Positions 1 through 8,248 of a DNA stretch of 64,000 nucleotides are shown piece by piece. The translations under genes and the position numbers were made by a program. Position 1 is the first letter of the stretch. The number at the start of each line of letters is the position of its first letter. The notes below the pieces were generated by a model. It worked only from the letters and a program-made list of their open reading frames with translations, had not been told where the DNA came from and searched no databases. Origin of the DNA: JANXUR01 sp038229415 (lineage in GTDB: Bacteria > Acidobacteriota > Terriglobia > Terriglobales > Acidobacteriaceae); assembly GCA_038229415.1 (NCBI GenBank), contig JBBROM010000008.1, forward strand, positions 62,001-126,000. Reading direction: 5' to 3'.

Positions 1-7
1 TATTCCG

Positions 8-637
8 ATGGCGCTGATTGTGATTTTGCTGGGCGCCATTGGATATGGCATCTACTACGTGATCAGCGACAGTCAGCGCAAGCTGACGGTGGAGCAGGCG
101 ACGCCGCTGGCACAGTCGCTACTGGTAAGGTTCAATCCGCCGATACTCGACTTTCACACCGGCAACGTGGCCTATGGGATGAAGGAGAATCCCTCGGACC
201 CGCACTTTAAGCTACTGGCGAAAGCTGGCTTGATTACGGTGAAGCCAGTGGGCGATCCACGGCTGAAGATCAACGTGACGCTGACCGATAAGGGGAAGGC
301 GCTTCTGGAGGGAATCCCTGGCACCAAGAAAAAGGACGACAAAGACAATACCGTGGAATACATGGTGCCGCTGGCTTCGCGTTCGCTGGGCGCGGTGACG
401 GGCGTTACCATGCAGGGCACTACGCACGCGATTGTCGCTTATACGTGGACGTGGAATCCCAATGACTTAGGCAAAGTGCTGGATGCCGATAGCGCGCTGA
501 TGAAGAGCATGGGCACTTACGAGCGGCAGACGCTGATTGATAAGTATGGAGCTAAGTTTTATACGTCAGCGGGCCCGCAAGCGGCTAAGTTGGCAGCGGA
601 ATACAGTAGTGGGAAGTGGCAGGTGCAAACGCAGTAA
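8..637 (+). CDS. membrane-anchored protein of unknown function (5' end uncertain)
   Basis: I do not recognise the family. Residues 2-19 form one hydrophobic segment at the N-terminus, followed by a soluble domain of about 185 residues, so the protein is probably anchored in the inner membrane with most of it in the periplasm or cytosol. The middle is rich in Lys and Asp around residues 100-116. The frame has no stop between the window edge and the first ATG, so the true start may lie outside the window and this could be a 3' fragment. It ends just ahead of a strong hairpin terminator. Confidence 0.6.
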   Translation: MALIVILLGAIGYGIYYVISDSQRKLTVEQATPLAQSLLVRFNPPILDFHTGNVAYGMKENPSDPHFKLLAKAGLITVKPVGDPRLKINVTLTDKGKALLEGIPGTKKKDDKDNTVEYMVPLASRSLGAVTGVTMQGTTHAIVAYTWTWNPNDLGKVLDADSALMKSMGTYERQTLIDKYGAKFYTSAGPQAAKLAAEYSSGKWQVQTQ

Positions 638-663
638 GACTCTCTAGTCTTCTTAACGAGTAA

Positions 664-691
664 AAAAGCCTATCCGCGAGGATAGGCTTTT
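664..691. terminator. bidirectional intrinsic terminator
   Basis: A perfect 12-bp stem (664-675 with 680-691) encloses the loop GCGA. The stem base is A-rich on the left and T-rich on the right, so it can end transcription from both sides. It sits between the first gene and the convergent GloVer gene. Confidence 0.85.
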
Positions 692-720
692 CTACCCTGA
701 AAGCGTGGATCGTGATTGGG

Positions 721-1959
721 TTACAGGATGAACTCGAAGATGATGCCGCCATCGAATCCTCTTGCCGTGTAGGCGGTACCATAGAGGTTACCGTCGGGCC
801 CATAGGCAATGCTCAGAGGAGCTTGACCGCCCGAACTACCTGAGAAGCTGTACAGAACAGTGTCACTCCAGGCACCACCGGCTGTCGCTGGTGGATCGAG
901 CCTGAATATTACCCCTGCGCCGAACGCACCACCGGCCTCACCAACGCCGTAGATGGACTTGCCATCGCGGCTTAGCAAGACCCCAGCGTAAGGCGCTCCT
1001 CCATCAAGTCCTCCAGAAAACTTGTAAAGTGCACGGTAGGCCCAACCGGTCGAAGTGGGAGTCAACTGAAAAACTTCTCCTGCTGAACCAAATGTGCCGA
1101 ACTCGTCAGCCGTCGTTCCCAAAATTCGCCCATCTCCCAATGCCGTGATAGCGAGCGGCACACCGCGTTCACTTCCGTCAAATGAGTAAAGTACATTCTC
1201 TAGCCATGTGCCCCCGGACGTCTTGGGCCGCACCAACTGAAAGACTGTTCCCTTTCCGAGCTGCCCTCCAAGCAAGGTGATTCCATAGAAGTTCCCGGCT
1301 CCGTCCGACACTAATTGCGACATCGGGCTAACAGCGCCGGGGCCAACGCAACTGAAGTCGTAAAGGGTCTTTGCGGTCCAAGCACCAACTTTCGTTGGCA
1401 TTAGCTGGAAAAACTCGCCGCAATTTCCTGGCCCTCCATATGGGGTAGTGCTGTACAACAGGTTTCCGCTGACAACAGGGCCGCCCACAGGAAGAATTCC
1501 AACTGCCGAAGGATCGGTGCCGAAGTCATAGATGTCTCGCTCTTGCCAACTGCCAATTCCGTTGGCGGGCGGCTTGAGGTCGAACACAGTTCCATCTCCG
1601 TTCTTGACCCCAGGTCCGCCGTTCGTGGTTTCGCCATACAGGTGTCCGTTCTTGCCTAGCGCGAGGTTCTGCATAAACTCCAACTCTACGTTATACAGGC
1701 AAGTCACAGTCCAGGAACCTTCAGGTGAGGCTGGCGGCACTGCCTGATTTGCGCAGCTCGGGTCGACGCTACTAAACCCATAAAACGACATATAGAAGAT
1801 GTTGCCGGATGAATCCACAATCGTACTCCCTGTAGGCGTGTCATAGGTGTTGGCCAGAATCTTGAAAGTCTGTGCGGATGCAAAACGAGCCGACAAGCTC
1901 AAACACGCCAACAGCAGGCCAAGGCGGCCAAGTCTTTTGCCAAAAGTGGTGAACATCAC
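721..1959 (-). CDS. secreted GloVer-repeat protein
   Basis: Residues 1-29 are a signal peptide ending in ASA before QTFK, so the protein is exported. The mature part consists of about five repeats of roughly 60 residues. Each has a YxF-type strand (YDFGTD, YDFSCV, YSFDGS, YKFSGG, YSFSGS), a G-x-x-YG turn and a final VFQL or IFRL strand. This is the pattern of proteins annotated as choice-of-anchor tandem repeat GloVer-containing, abundant in Acidobacteriota. A beta-propeller-like fold is likely; the function is unknown. No C-terminal anchor is visible in this copy. Confidence 0.85.
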   Translation of the reverse strand: MMFTTFGKRLGRLGLLLACLSLSARFASAQTFKILANTYDTPTGSTIVDSSGNIFYMSFYGFSSVDPSCANQAVPPASPEGSWTVTCLYNVELEFMQNLALGKNGHLYGETTNGGPGVKNGDGTVFDLKPPANGIGSWQERDIYDFGTDPSAVGILPVGGPVVSGNLLYSTTPYGGPGNCGEFFQLMPTKVGAWTAKTLYDFSCVGPGAVSPMSQLVSDGAGNFYGITLLGGQLGKGTVFQLVRPKTSGGTWLENVLYSFDGSERGVPLAITALGDGRILGTTADEFGTFGSAGEVFQLTPTSTGWAYRALYKFSGGLDGGAPYAGVLLSRDGKSIYGVGEAGGAFGAGVIFRLDPPATAGGAWSDTVLYSFSGSSGGQAPLSIAYGPDGNLYGTAYTARGFDGGIIFEFIL

Positions 1960-2056
1960 GGGGAGCCTCCCATCTGCAGGACTTGATTCGAGCCGGATTA
2001 GGGCTCGCCAGCAGAAGATAAGGGTAGCACGTGAATGCTCACGCGGTTGCCTTCTA

Positions 2057-2683
2057 TTACTCCGCGCGGCGAATCCGATGCGACCAGTGGTTCCAGACGA
2101 ACCAGACTGCGCCGATGATGATGACTCCGCCGATGACGGCGTCGAACTTATGGAAGTAGTCCTTGAGATAGTCCCAGTTAGCGCCGGCCTTCATGCCTAG
2201 ATAGGCGAGGGCGAAGCACCACGGCCATGATCCTAAGAAGGTGTAGAGGTGGAAGCGGGCTTGCGGCATGCGGGCGATGCCAGCGGGCAGGGCGATGAAG
2301 GTGCGGACGACCGGCAGCAGGCGGCTGATGAAGACCGCCGAGTTTCCGTACTTGGCGAAGAAGCGATCGGCCCAGTCGAGTTCGCGCGCGCTCATCAGGA
2401 TGTAGGAGCCGAAGCGTTCGACGAGCGGGCGGCCTCCGTAATAGCCGACGGCGTAGGCGACGGCCGAGCCGATGTTGCAGCCGATCGCTCCGGCGGTGGC
2501 GACCCAGAAGAGTTCGAAGCGTCCCTGAAAGACGAGAAAGCCAGCGAAAGGCATAATGACTTCTGACGGCAGAGGAATGCAGGCGGATTCGATGGCCATG
2601 AGCGCTGCGATGCCGAGGTAGCCGCTGGCGGAGATGACGGCGATGATGAATCCGCTGAGCGCGGCGAGGATTTTTGCGACCAT
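2057..2683 (-). CDS. DedA family membrane protein
   Basis: A 208-residue polytopic inner-membrane protein of the DedA/SNARE-associated (VTT) family. Family marks visible are the E-S-x-x-x-P-L-P-S-E stretch near residues 32-41, the glycine-rich G-x-x-G-x-x-x-x-Y segment near 70-83, and the F-x-x-R-x-x-P-x-x-R-x-x-x-x-x-x-A-G motif near 119-136. Members act in undecaprenyl-phosphate or phospholipid translocation and membrane homeostasis; which substrate this one moves cannot be told. It is divergent from nth across an 83-bp gap. Confidence 0.9.
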   Translation of the reverse strand: MVAKILAALSGFIIAVISASGYLGIAALMAIESACIPLPSEVIMPFAGFLVFQGRFELFWVATAGAIGCNIGSAVAYAVGYYGGRPLVERFGSYILMSARELDWADRFFAKYGNSAVFISRLLPVVRTFIALPAGIARMPQARFHLYTFLGSWPWCFALAYLGMKAGANWDYLKDYFHKFDAVIGGVIIIGAVWFVWNHWSHRIRRAE

Positions 2684-2766
2684 GATTGTTGAGACCCTTG
2701 TGTTTTGATAATGATGAGCGCGACTTTGGGTAGGATATAGGATTCAGGGAGTTGTGAGGAGGCGGC

Positions 2767-3630
2767 GTGGCACGAGGAAACGAGCGCGTTCAGGCAAGAC
2801 AGGCATCAAAGGGCGGAAAGCAGACGGGGGCTAAGAAAGCGGTTGTTGGCGCGAAGGAAAAAGTCAGTGCAAAGACTTCCCTGCCCAAGGCTGAGAAGCA
2901 GTCTGCGTCGAAGACGATTGGGGCTACGGTCGGCAAGGCTGAAAAGGGCTATGATCCGCTCGCGCCCAAGCGCGTGAATGCGATTCTGGCGGAGCTTGAC
3001 CGGATGTATCCGAAGGTGCGGTGCGCGCTGCATCACACTTCGGCGTGGGAGCTGCTGGTGGCGACGATTCTTTCGGCGCAGTGTACGGACGTGCGGGTGA
3101 ATATGGTGACGCCTGGGCTGTTCAAGAAGTATCCGACGCCGCAGGCGTTTGCTGCGCTGGAGCCGGAGGAGTTGCAGCCGGACATCCGCTCCACGGGGTT
3201 CTATCGCAACAAGGCCAAGAGCGTGGTGGGCGCGGCGCGCAAGATCATCGGCGAGTTTGGCGGCGAGGTTCCGCAGGAGATGGAGAAGCTGCTGACGGTT
3301 CCGGGGGCGGCGCGCAAAACCGCTAACGTGGTGCTGGGGTCGTGGTTTGGGATTGCAGTGGGCGTGGTGGTGGATACGCATGTGCATCGCATCTCGCGGC
3401 GGCTGGAGCTGGTGAAGAAGGATTCGGATGATCCCGTGAAGATTGAGCGCGACCTGATGCAGCTGCTGCCGCAGAGCCGCTGGATTGATTTTTCGCATCA
3501 GATTATCCATCACGGGCGTAGCCTGTGCGTGGCGCGGGGGCCGAAGTGTGAGGTGTGTCCGATGGAGAAGTTGTGCCACGCGGCGGATAAGACTTGGAGT
3601 ACTGTGGCGATGCATAAGGATGCGCGGTAA
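2767..3630 (+). CDS. nth: endonuclease III (DNA glycosylase/AP lyase)
   Basis: Base-excision repair enzyme that removes oxidised pyrimidines and cleaves the abasic site. The HhH-GPD fold covers about residues 75-270. The helix-hairpin-helix carries the catalytic lysine in VPGAARKTANVVL and the catalytic aspartate in VVDTHVHR. Four cysteines in C-x6-C-x2-C-x5-C spacing near the C-terminus bind a [4Fe-4S] cluster. A Lys/Ala-rich extension of about 60 residues precedes the domain and resembles a DNA-binding tail. The start is GTG, supported by GAGGAGG at 2756-2762. The helix-hairpin-helix has AA in place of the usual V/I-G, a small deviation. Confidence 0.95.
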   Translation: MARGNERVQARQASKGGKQTGAKKAVVGAKEKVSAKTSLPKAEKQSASKTIGATVGKAEKGYDPLAPKRVNAILAELDRMYPKVRCALHHTSAWELLVATILSAQCTDVRVNMVTPGLFKKYPTPQAFAALEPEELQPDIRSTGFYRNKAKSVVGAARKIIGEFGGEVPQEMEKLLTVPGAARKTANVVLGSWFGIAVGVVVDTHVHRISRRLELVKKDSDDPVKIERDLMQLLPQSRWIDFSHQIIHHGRSLCVARGPKCEVCPMEKLCHAADKTWSTVAMHKDAR

Positions 3631-3679
3631 GAACAAGAATCAAACCGCCAAGAGCACGGAGGGCACTGAGTTGGGTCGT

Positions 3680-4417
3680 ATGGTCGGGTTTTGGGTTGCA
3701 TACTTCTTCTTGGTCATCTCGGCACTTCAGGTTGCTGAAGCGGCGTCGCCCTCAACGCGGAACAAGCAGCTTGGCACCCTTGTGGGAAGCCGTAGCACCA
3801 TCACGGTCAGCCCTGAGATGCGCACCCTGCTGCCGCGCACTCCTGAGGTCTGGGTGCACTTGCACACTACACTCACACCCGAAGGCGAGGACGTGTTCCT
3901 GTTTGCCGGCAAGTGGCAGGCATTTTATCGGCCCGATCCTCACATCGGCATTATCCGACGGGGCAAATTTGTTGCCGACCTAGAAGTGGCGAAACTCCTC
4001 CCGCGGCAGCCGGATGACGACGGCCCCGGAAGCGGTCTATACACCGAGACCTGGCCTACGGGCGTCGCTGAGCTTTCCTTAGGCCGGGAACGATTTCTAG
4101 CGGTCGTTCTTGAAGAAGGTGGGGACGGGCTGGGATCCTTCATCGTATTAATTCAGTACCGCGATGGACAATTCCATGTGGTTTTTCAAAGCCAGACTGA
4201 ACACGGACGGATTAACGTTGTGGACCAAGACTCGGGCGTCATAGAGCTGTGGAGCAGCAAGGTCGAGTCCTGCAATGCGTGCGAAAGTCACTACGAAATC
4301 GTCACACGGCAGTGGGATGGCGAGGGCTTCAAGAAGCTTTCCAAGCGGACCACCCTCAGAGCCCTGAGTTCCCTTGGAGTCGCAGCGCTACCCATCACGC
4401 TACAAGAGGCAAAATAG
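3680..4417 (+). CDS. secreted protein of unknown function
   Basis: About 245 residues with a signal peptide (MVGFWVAYFFLVISALQVAEA) and a mature part rich in beta-strand-like sequence, for example HVVFQSQTEHGR and the pair of cysteines in ESCNACESH. I do not recognise a family. The frame is open upstream, and an ATG at 3620 overlapping the end of nth by 11 bp would add 20 polar residues; 3680 is preferred because it gives a normal signal peptide, although GGAGGG lies 16 bases upstream. The S9 peptidase gene follows three bases after the stop, so the two are probably co-transcribed. Confidence 0.65.
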   Translation: MVGFWVAYFFLVISALQVAEAASPSTRNKQLGTLVGSRSTITVSPEMRTLLPRTPEVWVHLHTTLTPEGEDVFLFAGKWQAFYRPDPHIGIIRRGKFVADLEVAKLLPRQPDDDGPGSGLYTETWPTGVAELSLGRERFLAVVLEEGGDGLGSFIVLIQYRDGQFHVVFQSQTEHGRINVVDQDSGVIELWSSKVESCNACESHYEIVTRQWDGEGFKKLSKRTTLRALSSLGVAALPITLQEAK

Positions 4418-4420
4418 CCC

Positions 4421-6418
4421 ATGTTCAAGTCCAATTTGTTTCTCTCTGCTATTTTTCTAATTATGAGCTCTCATATTTCTTTCGCACAGACTCCAGCGCC
4501 CATGCAAGCAATTACTGACCCCAAGCTGATCACCAGCAAGAACAAGCTGGAGGTGCAGAAGCTTTCTATTGAAAAGCTGTACATGACGCGCGCCGTCGGG
4601 GGTTCAACGTGGGCTCCGGATGGCAAAACAGTGGCGTTCATTACTAACATAAGCGGGCGGAATAATTTATGGACGATTCCGGCAGGTGGTGGATGGCCGA
4701 GCCAACTGACCGTCAGCGATCAGCGGCAGGCTTCGCCGACGTGGTCGGCGGACGGCAAGTGGATTGCGCTGATGAGCGACTATGACGGCGACGAGCAGTG
4801 GGATATTTTCTTGGTGTCACCGCAAGATGGGACGATCTTCAACCTGACTAATACGCGCGAGATTGCGGAGACTTCGCCAACGTGGTCTCCGGATGGCAAG
4901 AAGTTGGCGTATGAGTGGAAGCCAAAGACGGCGGCTTCCACCGAGATTCACATAATGGAAGTACTAACGCGCCACGTGGAGAAGGTTACAGAGAATACGC
5001 CTGCCGAGCTGTCGAACTACGGGCCGATCTGGAGCCACGACGGAAAGCACATGGTATATTCGCAGTCGAATGCCACAGGTAAGAACTCGAATGTGTTTCT
5101 GGTGGAGTTGGCGGGGTTGCCGGGCAAGAAGGCGGTGAACCTTACTCCGCATGAAGGCGACGAGACCTACATCGCCAGTGCGATTTCGCCGGATGGCAAG
5201 TGGGTTTTGGTTACGTCGAATGCGAAGAATGGGTATGACAAGGTTGGATTAATTGACGTGGCGACGAAGCACATTGAATGGCTGACCGAGGATAAGTGGG
5301 AGATCCACGCTGCCGAGTTTACTCCTGATGGCAAGGAGGTTACCTGGACTGCAAACATTGACGGGAATACGAATATTTTCTTTCACGACTTATTGACTAA
5401 AAAGACGAGCTCCCTACCCTTACCGACTGGACTAAATAGTCCGGGTGGGAGCGAATCGGCATTCAGCCATGATGCAACGCGGATGCTGTATTACCATAAC
5501 GGACCGATCTCACCGAATGATTTATGGACTTATTCGCTGACGGATGGCAAGTCGCAACAACTTACCCATGCGTTGATTGGCGGCATCAAACCGGCCGATA
5601 TGGTCGAACCGTTTCTGGTACATTTTCCCGGCAAGGATGGGAAGTTTACTCTTTCTGCGTTTCTATATGTGCCGCATAGTGCACCGCGGAGTGGCGAACA
5701 TGCTGGGATTGTGTACGTACACGGCGGCCCATCGGCGCAGTCTGAGAATTCTTTCAATCGCATTGTGCAGTATATGGCAAACCAGGGATACTTCGTAATT
5801 GCGCCGAATTATCGCGGCTCGACTGGGTATGGCAAGGAGTTCGAGGACGCAAACATTCGTGACTTTGGCGGGCAAGATATGGAAGATGTGGTCGCAGCAG
5901 CGGATTTCTTGAAGGCCACAGGATTTGTTGACCCAAAAAAGATTGCGCTGATGGGCGGAAGTTATGGCGGCTACCTTACGATGGTGGGAGTTACTAAGCA
6001 TCCCGAGTTATGGGCGGCGGGGGTGCCGATTGTGCCGTTCGTCAACTGGTTTACTGAGATTGAGAATGAGGACCCGCTACTGCAAGAGTATGACAAGGTG
6101 ATGATGGGCGATCCGTCGAAGGAGGCGGACCGGGCGTTGTTGCATGAGCGGTCGCCGATCTTCTTTATGGATAAGATCAAGGCGCCATTATTGATCCTGG
6201 CGGGCGGGAATGATCCGCGATGCCCGAAGTCAGAGTCGGATCAGGTACTGGATGCGGTAAAGAAGAATGGTGGCGTGGCTGAGTTAAAGATTTACGAGAA
6301 TGAGGGTCACGGGTTTGCACGAGTGGAGAATCAGATTGATGCTTATAAGCGGGTGGCGGACTTCTTGAAAGCGCATGTACCGCCCGCACCTTGTGGATGT
6401 AATTTGAATGAGCAGTAA
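4421..6418 (+). CDS. secreted S9 family peptidase (prolyl oligopeptidase/DPP type)
   Basis: Exported serine peptidase of 665 residues. A signal peptide (to about residue 22) is followed by a beta-propeller with repeated P-D-G-K or A-D-G-K motifs (PDGKTVAFIT, SADGKWIALMSD, SPDGKKLAYEW and others) to about residue 390, then an alpha/beta-hydrolase domain. The catalytic triad is Ser514 in GGSYGGY, Asp598 in GGNDPR and His630 in EGHGF. S9 enzymes cleave short peptides, often after proline or alanine. The C-terminus ends with a CGCN stretch of no known role. It lies three bases after the preceding secreted protein. Confidence 0.93.
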   Translation: MFKSNLFLSAIFLIMSSHISFAQTPAPMQAITDPKLITSKNKLEVQKLSIEKLYMTRAVGGSTWAPDGKTVAFITNISGRNNLWTIPAGGGWPSQLTVSDQRQASPTWSADGKWIALMSDYDGDEQWDIFLVSPQDGTIFNLTNTREIAETSPTWSPDGKKLAYEWKPKTAASTEIHIMEVLTRHVEKVTENTPAELSNYGPIWSHDGKHMVYSQSNATGKNSNVFLVELAGLPGKKAVNLTPHEGDETYIASAISPDGKWVLVTSNAKNGYDKVGLIDVATKHIEWLTEDKWEIHAAEFTPDGKEVTWTANIDGNTNIFFHDLLTKKTSSLPLPTGLNSPGGSESAFSHDATRMLYYHNGPISPNDLWTYSLTDGKSQQLTHALIGGIKPADMVEPFLVHFPGKDGKFTLSAFLYVPHSAPRSGEHAGIVYVHGGPSAQSENSFNRIVQYMANQGYFVIAPNYRGSTGYGKEFEDANIRDFGGQDMEDVVAAADFLKATGFVDPKKIALMGGSYGGYLTMVGVTKHPELWAAGVPIVPFVNWFTEIENEDPLLQEYDKVMMGDPSKEADRALLHERSPIFFMDKIKAPLLILAGGNDPRCPKSESDQVLDAVKKNGGVAELKIYENEGHGFARVENQIDAYKRVADFLKAHVPPAPCGCNLNEQ

Positions 6419-6420
6419 GT

Positions 6421-6466
6421 TCCGCACCCTGTCCAGGGCAGAACGCTGGGCAGGTTTGGCACCACC
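6421..6466. repeat. degenerate copy of dispersed intergenic palindromic repeat
   Basis: CACCCTGTCC at 6425-6434 is followed after a short A-containing loop by GCTGGGCAGGTTTGG, giving an imperfect hairpin. It resembles the copies at 10620, 11674, 25059 and 54491. It sits between the convergent ends of the S9 peptidase gene and hemD and may also act as a weak terminator. Confidence 0.5.
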
Positions 6467-6479
6467 TTATTCATGTTGT

Positions 6480-7319
6480 TTAGAATCCTTTCCGCACAGC
6501 CTTCACAATCGCATCGATCAAGCCCGGCATAGTGTAGTCTTTGGCGCGGATGTGGGGAGTTAGGTTGAAACTGCGAAGGGTGGCCGACGTAACGGGGCCG
6601 ATGGATGCAAACTTGGTATTTGCGAAGGCCCTGCTCTTGGCGGCGCGCTTACCTACCAGTGCGACGAAGTTCTTCACTGTTGACGAACTGGTGAATGTGA
6701 TGATGTGTGGCATTTTGTCCGGATGCTGCAAGAGCGATGTAATGCGCTGCTTGGAGCTTACGGGGACGACGGCTTCGTAGGCCTCAACAACCGTCACTTC
6801 AGCTCCGGCCTTGCGCAGATCATTGGGGATAACGTCACGTGAGACTTTAGCCCGGACGAGCAACACGCGCTGGCCCTTGATGAGCTTGCGCAACTTTTTG
6901 ACTACGGATTCTGCTTTGTATTCTTTGGGAACAACGTCCACTCCTAATCCGTAGGTGCTTATAGCTTTCGCTGTGGCTGGCCCTATCGCAGCGACCTGCA
7001 GATGATTGAGCTTCTCCAGTGCTGTCTTACGGATTGTAAGTCGTGCGAAGAGGACATCCACGGCGTTTATGCTGGTTAAGATCAACCAGTCGTATCCCGC
7101 GATTTGCCTTAGCGCTTTGTCGATTGGTCGAAAGCTGGCGGGCTTCCGGATTTCGATGAGGGGAATCTCGATGACCTGAGCGCCTAGTAACTTCAGGCCG
7201 GTGGAGAGTCCGCTGGCTTGGGCCTTGGCACGCGTGACTAGGATGCGGGTGCCGGTTAACGGCTGTGCTTCTACCCTTACCTCCCGCTTCGTTCCCTTCC
7301 CTGGTTTAGGTCGTGACAT
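6480..7319 (-). CDS. hemD: uroporphyrinogen-III synthase
   Basis: Closes and isomerises hydroxymethylbilane to uroporphyrinogen III in tetrapyrrole synthesis. The 279-residue protein has the two-lobed HemD pattern: ILVTRAKAQASGL near the start, WLILTSINAVDVLF in the first lobe, AAIGPATAKAISTYG at the hinge, and ITFTSSSTVKNFV plus FASIGPVTSATLR in the second lobe. HemD sequences are poorly conserved, so the operon position is part of the evidence. The start at 7319 overlaps the end of hemC by 14 bases; a longer reading through hemC is a shadow. A basic N-terminal stretch of about 20 residues precedes the domain. Confidence 0.9.
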   Translation of the reverse strand: MSRPKPGKGTKREVRVEAQPLTGTRILVTRAKAQASGLSTGLKLLGAQVIEIPLIEIRKPASFRPIDKALRQIAGYDWLILTSINAVDVLFARLTIRKTALEKLNHLQVAAIGPATAKAISTYGLGVDVVPKEYKAESVVKKLRKLIKGQRVLLVRAKVSRDVIPNDLRKAGAEVTVVEAYEAVVPVSSKQRITSLLQHPDKMPHIITFTSSSTVKNFVALVGKRAAKSRAFANTKFASIGPVTSATLRSFNLTPHIRAKDYTMPGLIDAIVKAVRKGF

Positions 7320-8247
7320 GGGCGAATCCCTTGGCGTAGACGTCGCGCAGGATGGCTGCGGCACCGGCCTTGAGTAAGGCCTCACCGACTCGATTGCCAA
7401 GTTCAGCGGGATCGTCGCCGAGTGCGGTTTCGCGCAGAAGTATGGAACCGTCAGGATGTGCCACAATGGCGACGAGACGTAGCGCGCCTGAATCTTCAGG
7501 GCGACGTTCTGCAAACGCTCCAATAGGCACTTGGCATCCGCCACCAAGACGACTTAGTAAGGTGCGCTCACAAGTTACAGCGTCGCGCGAATCTTTGTCG
7601 TCAAGGAAATGTAGGTGTTGTAGTAGAGCGTCGTCGCCTTGGCGAATTTCGACGGCCAGCGCGCCTTGGCCAGCAGCGGGGCACATCATGCTGGTGTCTA
7701 TGCGCTCGCGAATGTGCTCGGTTAGTCCGAGGCGCTCCAAGCCAGCCGCCGCGAGGATGACTGCGTCGTAATCGCCGTCCAGCATTTTGCGCAAGCGCGT
7801 ATCTACATTGCCGCGCAGAGGGAGGATGTCTAAGTCAGGGCGAACGGCCTTAAGTTGGGCCTGACGGCGCAGGCTACTGGTGCCTACACAGGCACCCTGC
7901 GGCAGGCTGGCGACGGATTCATACTTCTGCGACACAAAGGCGTCACGCGGATCTTGCCGCTCGGTGATCGCGGCGATGGCGAACCCTGCGGGCAGTTCGG
8001 TGGGGAGATCCTTCAAGCTGTGTACCGCGAGATCCACTTCGTCCGCAGCTAGCACCTCTTCTATCTCTTTGGTGAACATGCCCTTGGTGCCGACTTGGGC
8101 GAGTGGGACATCGAGTATCTTGTCGCCGGTTGTTTTGATGATAGTGATGGCGACGGTGTGCCCTTGCCCGCGCAACAGGGCGGAGATATGATTGGCCTGC
8201 CACAATGCAAGTTGTGAACCGCGAGAACCGATGCGGAGATGAGCCAT
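7306..8247 (-). CDS. hemC: porphobilinogen deaminase (hydroxymethylbilane synthase)
   Basis: Polymerises four porphobilinogens into hydroxymethylbilane. The 313-residue length is usual. Visible family motifs are RIGSRGSQLALWQA at the start, HSLKDLPTELP, GTSSLRRQAQL, LRGNVDTRL and AAAGLERLG. The dipyrromethane cofactor cysteine lies in GGGCQVPIG. The start codon follows the hemA stop by a single base, so translation is coupled. The order hemX-like, hemA, hemC, hemD is a common bacterial arrangement. Confidence 0.97.
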   Translation of the reverse strand: MAHLRIGSRGSQLALWQANHISALLRGQGHTVAITIIKTTGDKILDVPLAQVGTKGMFTKEIEEVLAADEVDLAVHSLKDLPTELPAGFAIAAITERQDPRDAFVSQKYESVASLPQGACVGTSSLRRQAQLKAVRPDLDILPLRGNVDTRLRKMLDGDYDAVILAAAGLERLGLTEHIRERIDTSMMCPAAGQGALAVEIRQGDDALLQHLHFLDDKDSRDAVTCERTLLSRLGGGCQVPIGAFAERRPEDSGALRLVAIVAHPDGSILLRETALGDDPAELGNRVGEALLKAGAAAILRDVYAKGFAHVTT

Positions 8248-8248
8248 A

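Noticed and set aside
2806..3636. Long minus-strand frame of 276 codons opposite nth
   Set aside because: It is Arg/His/Leu-rich, shows no domain, and lies fully opposite a clear endonuclease III gene; a composition shadow.
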